Shown here: piece after piece, positions 1 through 9,400 of the stretch
Numbering within the stretch: position 1 is the first letter of the stretch
Layout of the letters: every line of letters starts with the position of its first letter
Translations under genes and position numbers: made by a program
From: Dimorphilus gyrociliatus
Taxonomy: Eukaryota; Annelida; Polychaeta; Dinophilidae
NCBI GenBank assembly: GCA_904063045.1
Contig: CAJFCJ010000085.1
Coordinates: 1-47,885, forward strand
Direction of reading: 5' to 3'
DNA: 47,885 bases
The notes under the pieces: model-generated
The model's database searches: none
Told to the model about the DNA's origin: nothing
Seen by the model: only the letters and a program-made list of their open reading frames with translations

Positions 1-9
1 CACAGATGG

Positions 10-29
10 ACAGAAAACATCCACAAATG
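10..29 (-). repeat. Terminal motif of MULE copy 1
   Basis: The motif acagaaaacatccacaaatg lies just downstream of the 3' end of the MULE transposase gene. The same motif bounds the MITE at 9786-9955 and forms the tandem array beside the second MULE copy near 39.4 kb. I read it as the 3' end of the element. The matching 5' end could not be located. Assignment rests on repeated occurrence in this window only. Confidence 0.6.
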
Positions 30-168
30 CATTAATATTCAAGAATATAACTTTCCATTTTATGATGGATTATGTTTATTTTTTCAATAAGAAAGGAAAC
101 AATTTCAAAACAGTAAAAGAATGATATAACATACAATAACAAAAATGCAGAGTAAGAAATGTTAACTT

Positions 169-2097
169 TTAAAAAATATTTAAATGTACAAGTCCATCCA
201 ATAATTCATCCAAACTCAGTTCTCTTTCTTCAAATTTACTCCACAACTGAAATATTTTGAATTGTAAATCTTGATACTTCTTCTTTTGTATCTTTCTTAA
301 CTTTTTCTCGGACAATAACTTTTCAAAGATCTCTACTAACTCAGCTTCTCTTCTTAATTCTTTTATGAGGGAATACAAGTTCTCATCCATGTTCAAGTTT
401 TTGTTAAGCCTGGAATGCCATGCCTCAACATGATTGTTTGTTCTCACAGCCAATTGATAGACAGACCAGAATTTAGGAGGCCAAATGCTGCTTTTAATAA
501 ATGTTTCTTCAATATAATCAAGCAAATCTGAAAAGAATTTCTTTTCACAAAGTTCTTCTTTTATTTGAAAAAACTTTTGTTCAATAAATTTTGCTGGAAG
601 ATAGGCCAAACACATCAATTTTTGTAACATTTTCCCTTTATATTCATTTTCTTTATAATCATTAATGTATCCAAGTTTCTAACAAAAAATTTTCTATGAA
701 TATTTAATTGTTTGCAGTATTGTTTAATCTACCTGAATGTTTCTCAAAATTGCTTGCTTGAAATGAAAAGAGCATCCTTGAAGGTCAGAATTAGGAAACT
801 GGTCTTTAAGTGCCATCCATATAGCCTTTTCAAAATCAAGAACACATTTCCTGGGTGTTTTATCATTCAGTAATTTTCTTATCTCCTGTGTTCATTTATA
901 AGGAGTTAAATTAAAAGTGAATATCATATTGAAAAATTTCAAACCTGAAGAACAGCAATATAGCAGTTTTTCTTTTTGCTACTCATCAGAACATAAATCA
1001 ATGGAACCTGCTGATATTCATCATGTTTTTTCAAGAATCCATGAATTGAAAAGAGTTGATAAAATGGATCTCTAACAACTTTAAAAGTTGCATCAATGAA
1101 CCAAATTTTACAACATTCAAGTAATTCTATTTGATGATTTGTACCAAATATAATACATCGATTTTTCTTTTCTTTTATATCTTTCAATAAGAAATCCATT
1201 GGAATTTCATCTAGATTCATTTCAAAGTGTAAATCTCTAGGATGCTTTGGTCTTCTATTCTCTTTATATCTGGAAGCTTTTCTTCTTAGTGATTCTAATT
1301 CTGGTAAGTCTTCAATATTATCTTTAAATTTAAGAATAATATCTTCTGCTATTCTTTTACCAGTTTTGTCATTGTCACAATTTGCCATTTCTTTCAAATC
1401 CATTCTTGATTGAAGAACATTTTCCAGATTTTTATACAACTTATGAAGATGGTTTCCCTTTTTTACAATGAAATTTGATCCTTTTTGTATTATGTATGCA
1501 GGACAAGGATTTTTAGCATATCTTTGAGTACATCTCCAGGTAATTGAACTCTCAGTTTTTCTTTTCATGGAATATGAACAATTTTTGTGTAGAAGTAAGT
1601 CTTTACCTTTGGTACTTCCACCAACAACAATTTTGAATTCATCTGTTTCAGTTTCCATAATGTTACACTGCTCATCCATCTCAAATGAAGTTTCATCACT
1701 GATGTCAACTTTCATATCTCTCATATCTTGCCTATTATCAGGAAGATTCACCTCTTTTTCAATATTTGATGATTCAGTTGAAATTAAAGTCAAAAGAGAG
1801 TCTCAGCTGTCAAAAATAATTTAGAGTGAGATATTAATATTTTTTAAGCATTGAAATTACCTGATTTGTGTTGCTTTCACTTGCATAATCCATTGAAGAT
1901 TCCATATCAATATCACTTTCTTGAAGAATTTCACTCTGATGATAATTATCTATTTTCTTCAATTTAATAAATAATTGTCTTCTCCTGACATCATGACAAT
2001 CAGAGCAATAATCTGTATCTTAATATATTGTACTTTGTTGTATTGTAATTGTAGGAAGTCCTAGCTCGTCACTATCAAATTCGTCCTCTCCAATCAT
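169..2097 (-). CDS. MULE-type transposase with FLYWCH finger (5' exon decayed)
   Basis: Mutator-like (MULE) DNA transposase that would cut and join element ends. Exons by splice sites: 1861-2097, 945-1806, 733-885 and 169-678. The second exon carries a FLYWCH-type zinc finger (WRCTQRYAKNPCPAYI, then HLH). It then carries the first catalytic Asp in WFIDATFKVVRDPFYQ. The third exon has the second Asp in VLDFEKA and the motif GCSFHF. The fourth has the Glu in NNHVEAWHSRLN. All three DDE residues are therefore present, and the last three exons join in frame. The first exon starts MIGEDEF at 2097 but has an in-frame TAA at 2020-2022, and I could not join it to the next exon without a stop. The core is probably intact and the N-terminus damaged. 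The TATA-containing leader is just upstream. Confidence 0.85.
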
Positions 2098-2330
2098 TTA
2101 CCAATGTGCCAAAGTACTGGTCCAAATAGAACCTTTCAAGTTCGTCCACAAGGAGTCTTAATAAATGTAATTCCAGTAAAAATTAACCAAAAACACCAGT
2201 ATTTCATTCAAAGAATATGTATTTGAGTAAATGAGTTTCTAGTTCTAAACAAGCAAGTTTGAACAACCAGCTGATGGTTAGAAAACTGAACTGACTACTG
2301 TTAAATTCTAAGGGTTTATATACTTTTCCA
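2098..2330 (-). promoter_or_regulatory. Core promoter and leader of MULE copy 1
   Basis: Read on the minus strand there is a TATA box (tatataaa, 2315-2322). About 27 bases later comes gtcagttcagtttt (2282-2295), which looks like an initiator region, then an AT-rich leader to the ATG at 2097. The whole block is repeated at 12848-13090 (minus), 15290-15525 (plus) and partly at 30960-31154 (minus). A transposon-carried promoter is the simplest reading. Confidence 0.6.
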
Positions 2331-3170
2331 ATAGTTCACAGTTGACAGATAAAAATATTCACACAAACAAATGTAACAATTTGGATAAAGGGAAAGTTCA
2401 AATATACTTCCATGTTTGTTACTTTTTCTTTATCTTGGAGAACTTTTGCTCCCTATTTTAGTAGGTCAGAAAGTTGCCTAAGATGTAACAATTATTAATA
2501 GAAGTTGGATTGATTCCAAAACACAAAAATAGGAAAAGGTCAACTTGATGCCGTTTTAATATACAACAAATTATTAATAATAATTGTTTGTGTAAGATAA
2601 TATGTTTCTGTGTAAAGGACTGGTAGGATAAAAGTATTAAACTTAATCATCCAATATAGTATTGTGCATACAATACTGTTGAAAAGTGACAATAATCTAA
2701 AAGCTCCAAATATAAATAGAAAAGTGGAAGATATAATTAATATTCATTAAATATGATGTGTATAATAATTAGGGTTAACATCTAAGTTGTAAAATAAAAT
2801 AATTTTATTATTAAATAGTGTATGTTGTAGTTTTAGGCGTGTAGAGTATTCTATAATACTCTTTCAATATTGCTTTCCATCGATGAATGAAATGTAATAT
2901 TTTGGGTGTATTGTGTGAATTTGTGAGCCTGGTTATAAGCTTATGTGTTTAGTACCTATGAACTGCCTAAATGTGTACAGTAGGAAATAATAAAAAATTT
3001 CAGAAAAAAATTTTTTGAAAATTTTTTGAAAAAATCTTTTCTCTTGGAAATTGTTTTAAATGTCGATTTTGGTGTATTTTTTCTTTGACTGCTTCCCAAA
3101 TTCCATTGGGACTCTTGAAATGTGAGAATTCTGTTTCTCTTTTTTGATTTAATCAAAAAAAACCTTTCCA
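2331..3170. other. No gene seen
   Basis: AT-rich sequence with no convincing coding frame. The stretch 3031-3085 (ctcttggaaattgttttaaa and following) recurs in slightly changed form at 18560-18612, so it is a fragment of a dispersed repeat. Confidence 0.5.
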
Positions 3171-3171
3171 A

Positions 3172-3206
3172 ACCTAACCCTAACCCCAAGACCTAAACCC
3201 TAACCC
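3172..3206 (-). repeat. Interstitial telomere-like repeat with shared 19-mer
   Basis: Runs of CCCTAA are interrupted by ccaaga. The 19-mer ccctaaccccaagacctaa (3178-3196) recurs exactly at 38639 and, inverted, at about 6028-6048. Repeats of this type occur throughout the window, mostly inside short transposon-like units, so this is probably part of a dispersed element and not a true chromosome-end scar. Confidence 0.7.
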
Positions 3207-3709
3207 TTGATGAATTGAAACAGGATTTGAAGGATACTAAGGGTCTATGTCATGATCAAAAGATGGAAATTGATGCTTTAAAAACAGAAAATGTTCAGCT
3301 AAAAACAGAACTGGCTAGAGCCAAGGAAAGTATTAAGCTACTTAACCAACACCAGGACTCCAACACCAACTACAACACTGGGGAGGAACTATCTCAGGAT
3401 AAGTGGCCTAAAGAAATTAACATCCCTGGCAGATGTATACTTAAGGTGTTCCCTCTGCCAGAACTTCAGATTGTCACCAAAATTGATGAACCCCCACAGG
3501 TTGACCTGACCATAGTACCTGAAAAAGACAACACTGGTCTGGTGTCTGGTGAAGAGAGCTCTTTGGACAGTGGTGATGACTTCATTATTTGTCCCCCTAC
3601 AAAAGGGTTAGGGTCTTGTTATTAAAAGAAAAATAGTCAAGAAAAGGGAGCATGGAGATGGATTGATGGATGAGATTCCTGAAAACAAGAAAAAGAGAAT
3701 TGACTAAGT
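3206..3709 (+). pseudogene. Coiled-coil ORF fragment bounded by telomere-like repeats
   Basis: An open frame of about 137 codons starts inside the tel-like repeat without a convincing ATG (reading begins LDELKQDLKDTKG). It has a heptad-like Leu/Lys/Glu stretch, then an acidic, Ser/Asp-rich part. At 3602-3618 the insertion-like string gggttagggtcttg shifts the frame. In another frame a lysine-rich tail (KRKIVKKREHGDG) runs on to a stop at 3707-3709. It looks like the C-terminal part of a retroelement or transposon structural protein, followed by a 3' untranslated region with a hairpin. I do not recognise the family. Confidence 0.45.
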
Positions 3710-3891
3710 TTATATATATTCCTATATGTTCGCCTGTGTATTGTTTGTCTCTTGTCATTTTTGGTTATACTTTAACACAACAGATGGCGCCAGTGCAAGG
3801 GTGGCCTGTTGTTATATTATGTAATGTTTTTTTATGTTCCTGTGGTGAAGGGTATAAATTGATTATAATGTTCAGTTAAATTTACAACCTG

Positions 3892-3930
3892 ATGAAGCCT
3901 CAAGTAGAGGCAAAATATTGTTGTAATATG
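3892..3930 (+). other. Conserved hairpin motif (TGATGAAG...AAATATTGT)
   Basis: The sequence cctgatgaagcctc, loop aagta, then gaggc forms a perfect 5-bp stem and is followed by aaaatattgttgtaatatg, which can form a second small stem. A hairpin with related flanks (tgataaag, ggagg-aata-cctcc, gaaatattgtg) occurs twice in the fold-back element at 38.4 and 38.95 kb. It recalls the degenerate hammerhead-like motifs of Penelope-type retroelements, but the core GAAA is not intact here. Function not established. Confidence 0.35.
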
Positions 3931-4386
3931 TTTTAAAGTTTAAAATAAAAAGTTGATGAAAAAGAAAAAATTGAATTGTTATTGAATAAGACTAAGAGTT
4001 TGACAGAGAACTGAAGCACCAAGGAGCTCAGACATAGAGAACTCCTACCTATTGGAAAATTGGTAGAACCCTGGAACACCAACTAACCAGTTCCCAAAAC
4101 CTGACTAAGACTGGGAGCCCAGATCTATAATCCTGACCAAGGAGAACCCCTACCTAACATTGATTAAAAGTTAGGTATTACACTGGAACACTAGCTAACC
4201 AGTTCCCAAAAACATTACCAGAGTTGTGTGAGTGGCCTAACCCATAACCCTTACCAAACCCTAACCCTATTCTCATAAAAAATAAACTTGAGCAAAATTA
4301 TTGTAGGTGTGCTAATAACCGCCAACATTGAAAGCAATAATGTGGTTCAAACTTGGAACAATAATCTCCCTGACTACTGTTACTAA
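3931..4386. other. No gene seen; repeated phrase and tel-like repeat
   Basis: Non-coding. It contains an imperfect direct repeat (gaacccctacctaa, ctggaacac and ctaaccagttcccaaaa each occur in two nearby variants, 4040-4215). It also has an interstitial aaaccctaaccctatt at about 4255. Confidence 0.4.
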
Positions 4387-4801
4387 GTGAATAATAATTC
4401 AAATGATATTTTTAATGGCTTTTTCATTTGCCATCAAGAAGTCAGATTTTCAATTTCAATTTTTAGAAAGGAGAGAACAGGGTTATCAGATGAAATTGAG
4501 CCTATAATGCAAAGAGTTGTTCGTAATAAATGCTTGGTGAACTACGAGACTTTTCCTTATAAGCACCCACAGGTGGATATAAATTGAACTAACTTCAGAA
4601 TTCAATTCTGATATATTTTGAAATGCTTTTGTAATGATAGGAATGGTAAAATACAAATTGGAACCACCCGATAAACCACTCTTGCTTGGTCAATCAATTT
4701 CAAGTTACAACAGTTCAAATAGCAGAGTAGATTCAGGGTCATTTCAAAAGAAAGAATTTTCAGAACTAATAACATTATGGAAGGATGGCACAATAGAATG
4801 A
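4387..4801 (+). other. Possible short coding fragments, unrecognised
   Basis: One open frame runs 4387-4587. A second, out of frame with it, runs 4636-4801 (starts MIGMVKYKLEPPDKPLL). Both have mixed amino acid composition instead of the Lys/Phe/Ile-only look of random AT-rich frames. They could be exons of a decayed gene. No domain recognised; low confidence. Confidence 0.2.
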
Positions 4802-4959
4802 ATAATAAAGTACAATCAAATTGAAAAGTAATACTGATTTGGTTTGTATTTTTGTTAAACCTCTTATGAAATATCATGTTTGGACTGTCTGCAAAACACA
4901 AAGTTGTCATCCCTACAAATGGCTTTCACTCGAAAAGCTCCTCTCTTCTCTACACCAGA

Positions 4960-5080
4960 AACTTAGAAAACATGCCCAAAATCATGGTTTAACCCTAACC
5001 CTAACCTCTAGCCCTTGTCTCTGTCTAACCCCTGTTTGATTAGTCCTGATATTGACAAATGCGGATTTATACTCAGACTC
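4960..5080 (-). mobile_element. Degraded MITE remnant with CCCTAA repeats
   Basis: The stretch gaaaacatgcccaaaatcat, then taaccctaaccctaacc, then cttgtctctgtctaacccc matches the inside of the MITE-like unit at 18244-18420 (read there as ggttagacagagacaagg). End motifs are too worn to place exactly. Confidence 0.4.
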
Positions 5081-5303
5081 CTAACCCTTTTCCACTCCAG
5101 TTTACTTTTCTTAGATCCTTAGTTCAGACCCGCACTTTTAAAGAATGTCAGCTACAAAACACTGTTTTCAATTCGTTTTAACTCATAATAACCTTATGAT
5201 TATGGGTGTAGTGCGTTAATTAAAAGGTAGATTTATAAAGATGGTGCATCAAACGAAAGCAGATGTGAAAGCAGCTGCTACAACATATATGTTAATTATA
5301 TAA
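5081..5303. other. No gene seen
   Basis: Short AT-rich spacer; nothing supported. Confidence 0.4.
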
Positions 5304-5633
5304 TTATGAATATTCAAATAATGTCCCACGAAGGATTTCACAAGCAAGTATCTTATCATTATCCTTTTCATTGGATAGTAGAATGTTTATATAAATATAA
5401 TTTTCAACGTATCCTTCTGATGTTTTCTTACAAAATTCTACTTTAACCCTGTTCTCATTTTCGTTCAGAACTTTATATTTCATAACTATTTCGACGCTTC
5501 CTTCAAGAATTTCCATTCTGTTAAAGATGATAACTGGTTGTGAACCTTCATTCAATGTTTCTTTACCATTTAAAAATTCATATTCAAAGTAGACGTAGAT
5601 GAACAATAGAAATTGCTATTTGGTTTATAAAAC
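5304..5633 (-). CDS. Short exon of unknown product downstream of receptor gene A
   Basis: Open frame of about 109 codons on the same strand as gene A, beginning after a plausible splice acceptor (accaaatag) near 5634 and ending in TAA. It is rich in alternating hydrophobic and charged residues (VEIVMKYKVLNENENRVKV), suggesting a beta-rich fold. No membrane span and no known motif. It lies 85 bases beyond gene A's apparent stop. It could be the last exon of an alternative gene A transcript, or a remnant of a neighbouring gene. I do not recognise it. Confidence 0.35.
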
Positions 5634-5717
5634 AACCAATCGTACGATTATATTGAATTAGTTAAAAATGAGATATTTTAAAAATTTTTACATATTGATT
5701 TTTCTTTTAGAAAAATT

Positions 5718-6400
5718 TTATTTAAAAGTTTTATTGTTAATTTTTCCTCGAAAATGTATTTGTCTTTTTTGCAGTAGTTTCTTTGCAGTAATGCCAATTC
5801 CAAAAATATCTTTACTTTCTTCAAATATTGTCAATTTAATAAAATATCTGTATTGAATAATGAATTGGTTCTTCTCTTTCTATTTGCAGAAGAACAAAGA
5901 TGAATGGCATATTAACAAAAACTGAACCCTAAACTTTTCATAGTATCACTTAAAGTTTCGTGATTTTTCAACATTATTCAATTTCTATTCAAAGTTTCCA
6001 TGAAACAATTGTTAATACTATGAGAAGGTTAGGTCTTGGGGTTAGGGTTAGGGTTAATAAATTAAAGATATTAAAAAGTATAAACATACATTGTACAAAA
6101 TATCCTCCAATTTTAAATTGTTTTTAAAAGACAAACAATTTCTATGAAAATTTAATATCGATAACGTAACGTCTTTTAATAGAGCAATATGTTTATAAGT
6201 TTTGAAAAAGCCAATAGAAAATATAGGCTTATTTATAGTTTGAAATTGCCAATTGTAACAATAAATATTATTTGCGGGATCGTTTAAGAAATTGATAACT
6301 ACAGAAAAATAAACAATGAACTGTAGTTAATGTAATTATTACGGAAAAGAATTTACATTCTAATTTTATTTTGTCATTCTCCATTTTAGCTATTTCGTAT
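5718..6400 (-). other. Gene A C-terminal kinase-like tail (three exons)
   Basis: After TM7 come exons of 44, 209 and 162 bases (6357-6400, 6090-6298, 5718-5879). They read through a hinge-like region, then LLKDVTLSILNFHRN (helix E-like), LKLEDILYN in place of the HRD loop, FIKLTIFEE in place of the DFG region, then SKDIFGIGITAKKLL. The last matches kinase subdomain IX (D-[IV]-x-x-[FG]-G). The stop follows soon after, so the lobe is truncated. Catalytic Asp and DFG are absent: a pseudokinase or kinase-homology relic, on the cytoplasmic side. Gene B has the same tail, with identical first and second exon lengths and identical phases. Confidence 0.7.
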
Positions 6401-9400
6401 CTGAGCGATAAAAACAAATGAAAGCGAATGAACGACTCAATAAAACTGGTACATACTTTTTTTGAATTCTCCTTAACAGTAGATCGTAAATATCGTTAAA
6501 CGAGTAAATAAATGGATTTAATACTGAATTTAGTGGTAAAAAGATGACGATAATAGCAGAATAAGTGTTACTATTTATCTGAAAATTTGCCATTAGCGAA
6601 GTAATTCCTATAGATAAATTGATGAAGAAAATAATAGACTAATGAAAAAAACATAAACAAACCAAATAAAGTGAAAGGTAAGCAAGTAATTAAATTCGTA
6701 GCAACAATGATAAACGCAACAGAAAATACTTTAAATAAACTTCTAGAAGTGTTTGCATTTTGAACGGAAGTCTTAACTTTTATTATAATTCTTGTATACA
6801 AAATACAAATAGAAATACTAATAACAAATATGAAAAGACTGAAAACCAGAAAATTATAAATCCAATTTCTATTCAATTTATTTTCTACATGAATATTAAA
6901 GCATATTGAAGATTTTCCAAAAAAATCCTATTTTTTTTTTTTATTCCTTCAGTTAGCTTTTTTCTTATTGTAATTTTATAATTTATAATCTACCTTTAGA
7001 ATAAAAACTGGTAGCAACGATATTAAACAACTCATAACCATTGCTGATAATGCAATTACTAGACTCTTTGACTTGAAAATTGATTTGGAAAAGAGAAAGA
7101 CAATACTCTGGTGTCTTTCCAGTGTAAGTAAAAGTATGGAAATTGACGATTGGATTAGAGACCAGGTCATTAACGTTCCGAGAAATTTACATAAAATACT
7201 CTTACGCCAGTTTCCACTATTTTCCAAGTATTTATTTTTAAAGTATAAATCAGCAATGGCAATTGATAATAGATACAATGAGGTTAGGCCATCACTCAAA
7301 TTTAATAGTAATCTATACGATTTCAATGTTGTTTTCTTAACGGTCAATAAAAATGATAGAAAATTTCCAACAATTCCAAACGAACCAAATGCCCAGAATA
7401 GTATTCTAATTCCTCTTAAACCCAATATATTTGAACATGTGTTAAAGTGGGACGATTTAGGTTTACAAGTCACGTGACTTCCTATAAATTTCCATATTAG
7501 ACAACACAAATAGAATGATTTATTAAAGACTTTTCGAAGGGAATTTAAACTTTTTGCAATATCATTATGAAATTCGAGAGGAAGGTTTGTATCGTTTAAA
7601 TGTAATTCATACAATGTTGGGAAATATTTGAAAAAATCATCAGCAATACTAAATATTTGACAATGTGAAATTTTTAAGATTTGCAAATAATTAAGAGAAT
7701 AGAAACGATTGTTTAGGCTATTAAATAAATTTTTTGAAATATCTAAATATCTTAAATTCGGAAAATTAATTTCACTTATTTTGGATAAATTTTTAATTTT
7801 ATTGTCAGAAATATCGAGATATTGTAAAAGTAATAATGATTTCGGCGTATTTTCCATAGATTTAAAATTCAAATTACAACTTGTAATTGTCATAAAAATC
7901 AAGTTAGGATAAATTTTGAATGGTAATTGTGAAATTTTTGAATTTTTTGTAATAAAAAGCGATTTTAAACCGGTCAGAGTTTTCGTTTTGTCAATCTCAA
8001 TAGTTCCGTAGATTGATAATTTTTTTACTGTAATAGGCAATGTCAAGGTTATGGCTTTGTTACTTTTACATTCGAATTTGTATGGAAGTATTTGACGACA
8101 AAATACGGATGAGAAATGGTGACGATTTAAAATACAGAATATTTCATCACTTCCATATAAACAATCGACAATTTCATTGCATACTTTGTTAATTAAAATG
8201 TATTTCGATTCGTTTCTACACTTGAAAGCTCCTTTTGGAATGAAATTTTCTAGGAAAAATTATGAAAACTGGTAAAGTTTTCTTTCTCTCTCTCTCTCAA
8301 TTAAGCTACCGCAATCTATTTCATCTTCATTATTGAGGCAATGATTAACGCCATTGCATAAAAGTTGAATAGATATACAATATTTTGTCCATTGGCACAA
8401 GTATTCGCCGTGTTGGCAAGTCTTTCCTTCACATTTGCTCAGCTCATTAAATGGAAATGTAAATTTTGCTAATAATTTATGTTTTAGAGTACAATCTCTC
8501 TTTAGATTGTGATAAATTAACAGACATTCTCGGGATGACTCATCGGCAAGATCTTGGCAATCAACGTGAAAATCACATACTCTCTCCTTAGTTAAACACT
8601 TTTCGGCGCATTGAAATTGAATATTAGGCTTACAATCTATTTATAGCAATAAAAAAAGCTCATTAATAATGAAAGAATCGGTTAAAAGAGAATATCTGCA
8701 AGTCTTTGGATAAGGCGATATTGGTGTCTAGATAATAGCAACAATTTCCAAAGACTTTTAGCATTTCATCCTTATCTATAGATACTATTTGTAAAATGTT
8801 GATTGATAGCATTTTCATTGCCACATATTTCATCAGAAGAATCCATACAATTTCTTTCATTGTTACAAATGTATTCGTTCTTCACGCATTCGCCATTTTT
8901 ACATTTGCTAAAACGTTTTAAAAGTGTTACTTCTTTTTAAGATAAAACACTAATGAACGATATTAAAGTGATGAGTAGTTTAAAAGTTAACAAAATTAAA
9001 CACAAAATACTAAAAGGACGCCGAACAAATGAATTGAGAAAGAATTCAGATACCTATAATCTTTAGCATTGCATCTATCTCCTTTTCTGTCTAAAGTTTT
9101 TTTTTATGAGGAAGGTTAGGTTTTACTTAAATTTAAAATGAAAGAAATATGATAAACAAAACCGACTGCAAAGACTTTCGTCCATTTCATTTGGACAATC
9201 GATAATAAAATCGCAAACTAACATGTAACTGATTGTAAAATTTCTATTTGGGAAACAATAGAAGTAATTAAATTCTCCAACTTTACATAATTGTTCATCT
9301 TCTCCAAAAGGACAATCGTTATTTCTATCGCAAACGTAAACGTTATTGATATAAACTCCACTTTTATTGCAATAGAAAGTGGTTAAAGGAATAGAATTTT

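Noticed and set aside
3172-3206. Reading the telomere-like tract as an old chromosome end or fusion point
   Set aside because: The same interrupted 19-mer recurs at three sites, and similar repeats lie inside MITEs, so dispersal with mobile elements explains it better.
3892-3925. Calling an active hammerhead ribozyme
   Set aside because: CTGATGA is present but the conserved GAAA after stem II is AAAA and the closing pair is mismatched; kept only as a hairpin motif.
7073-7477. Plus-strand 134-codon ORF
   Set aside because: It is the antisense shadow of the LRR-7TM exon of gene A, whose minus-strand frame carries clear TM and LRR motifs.
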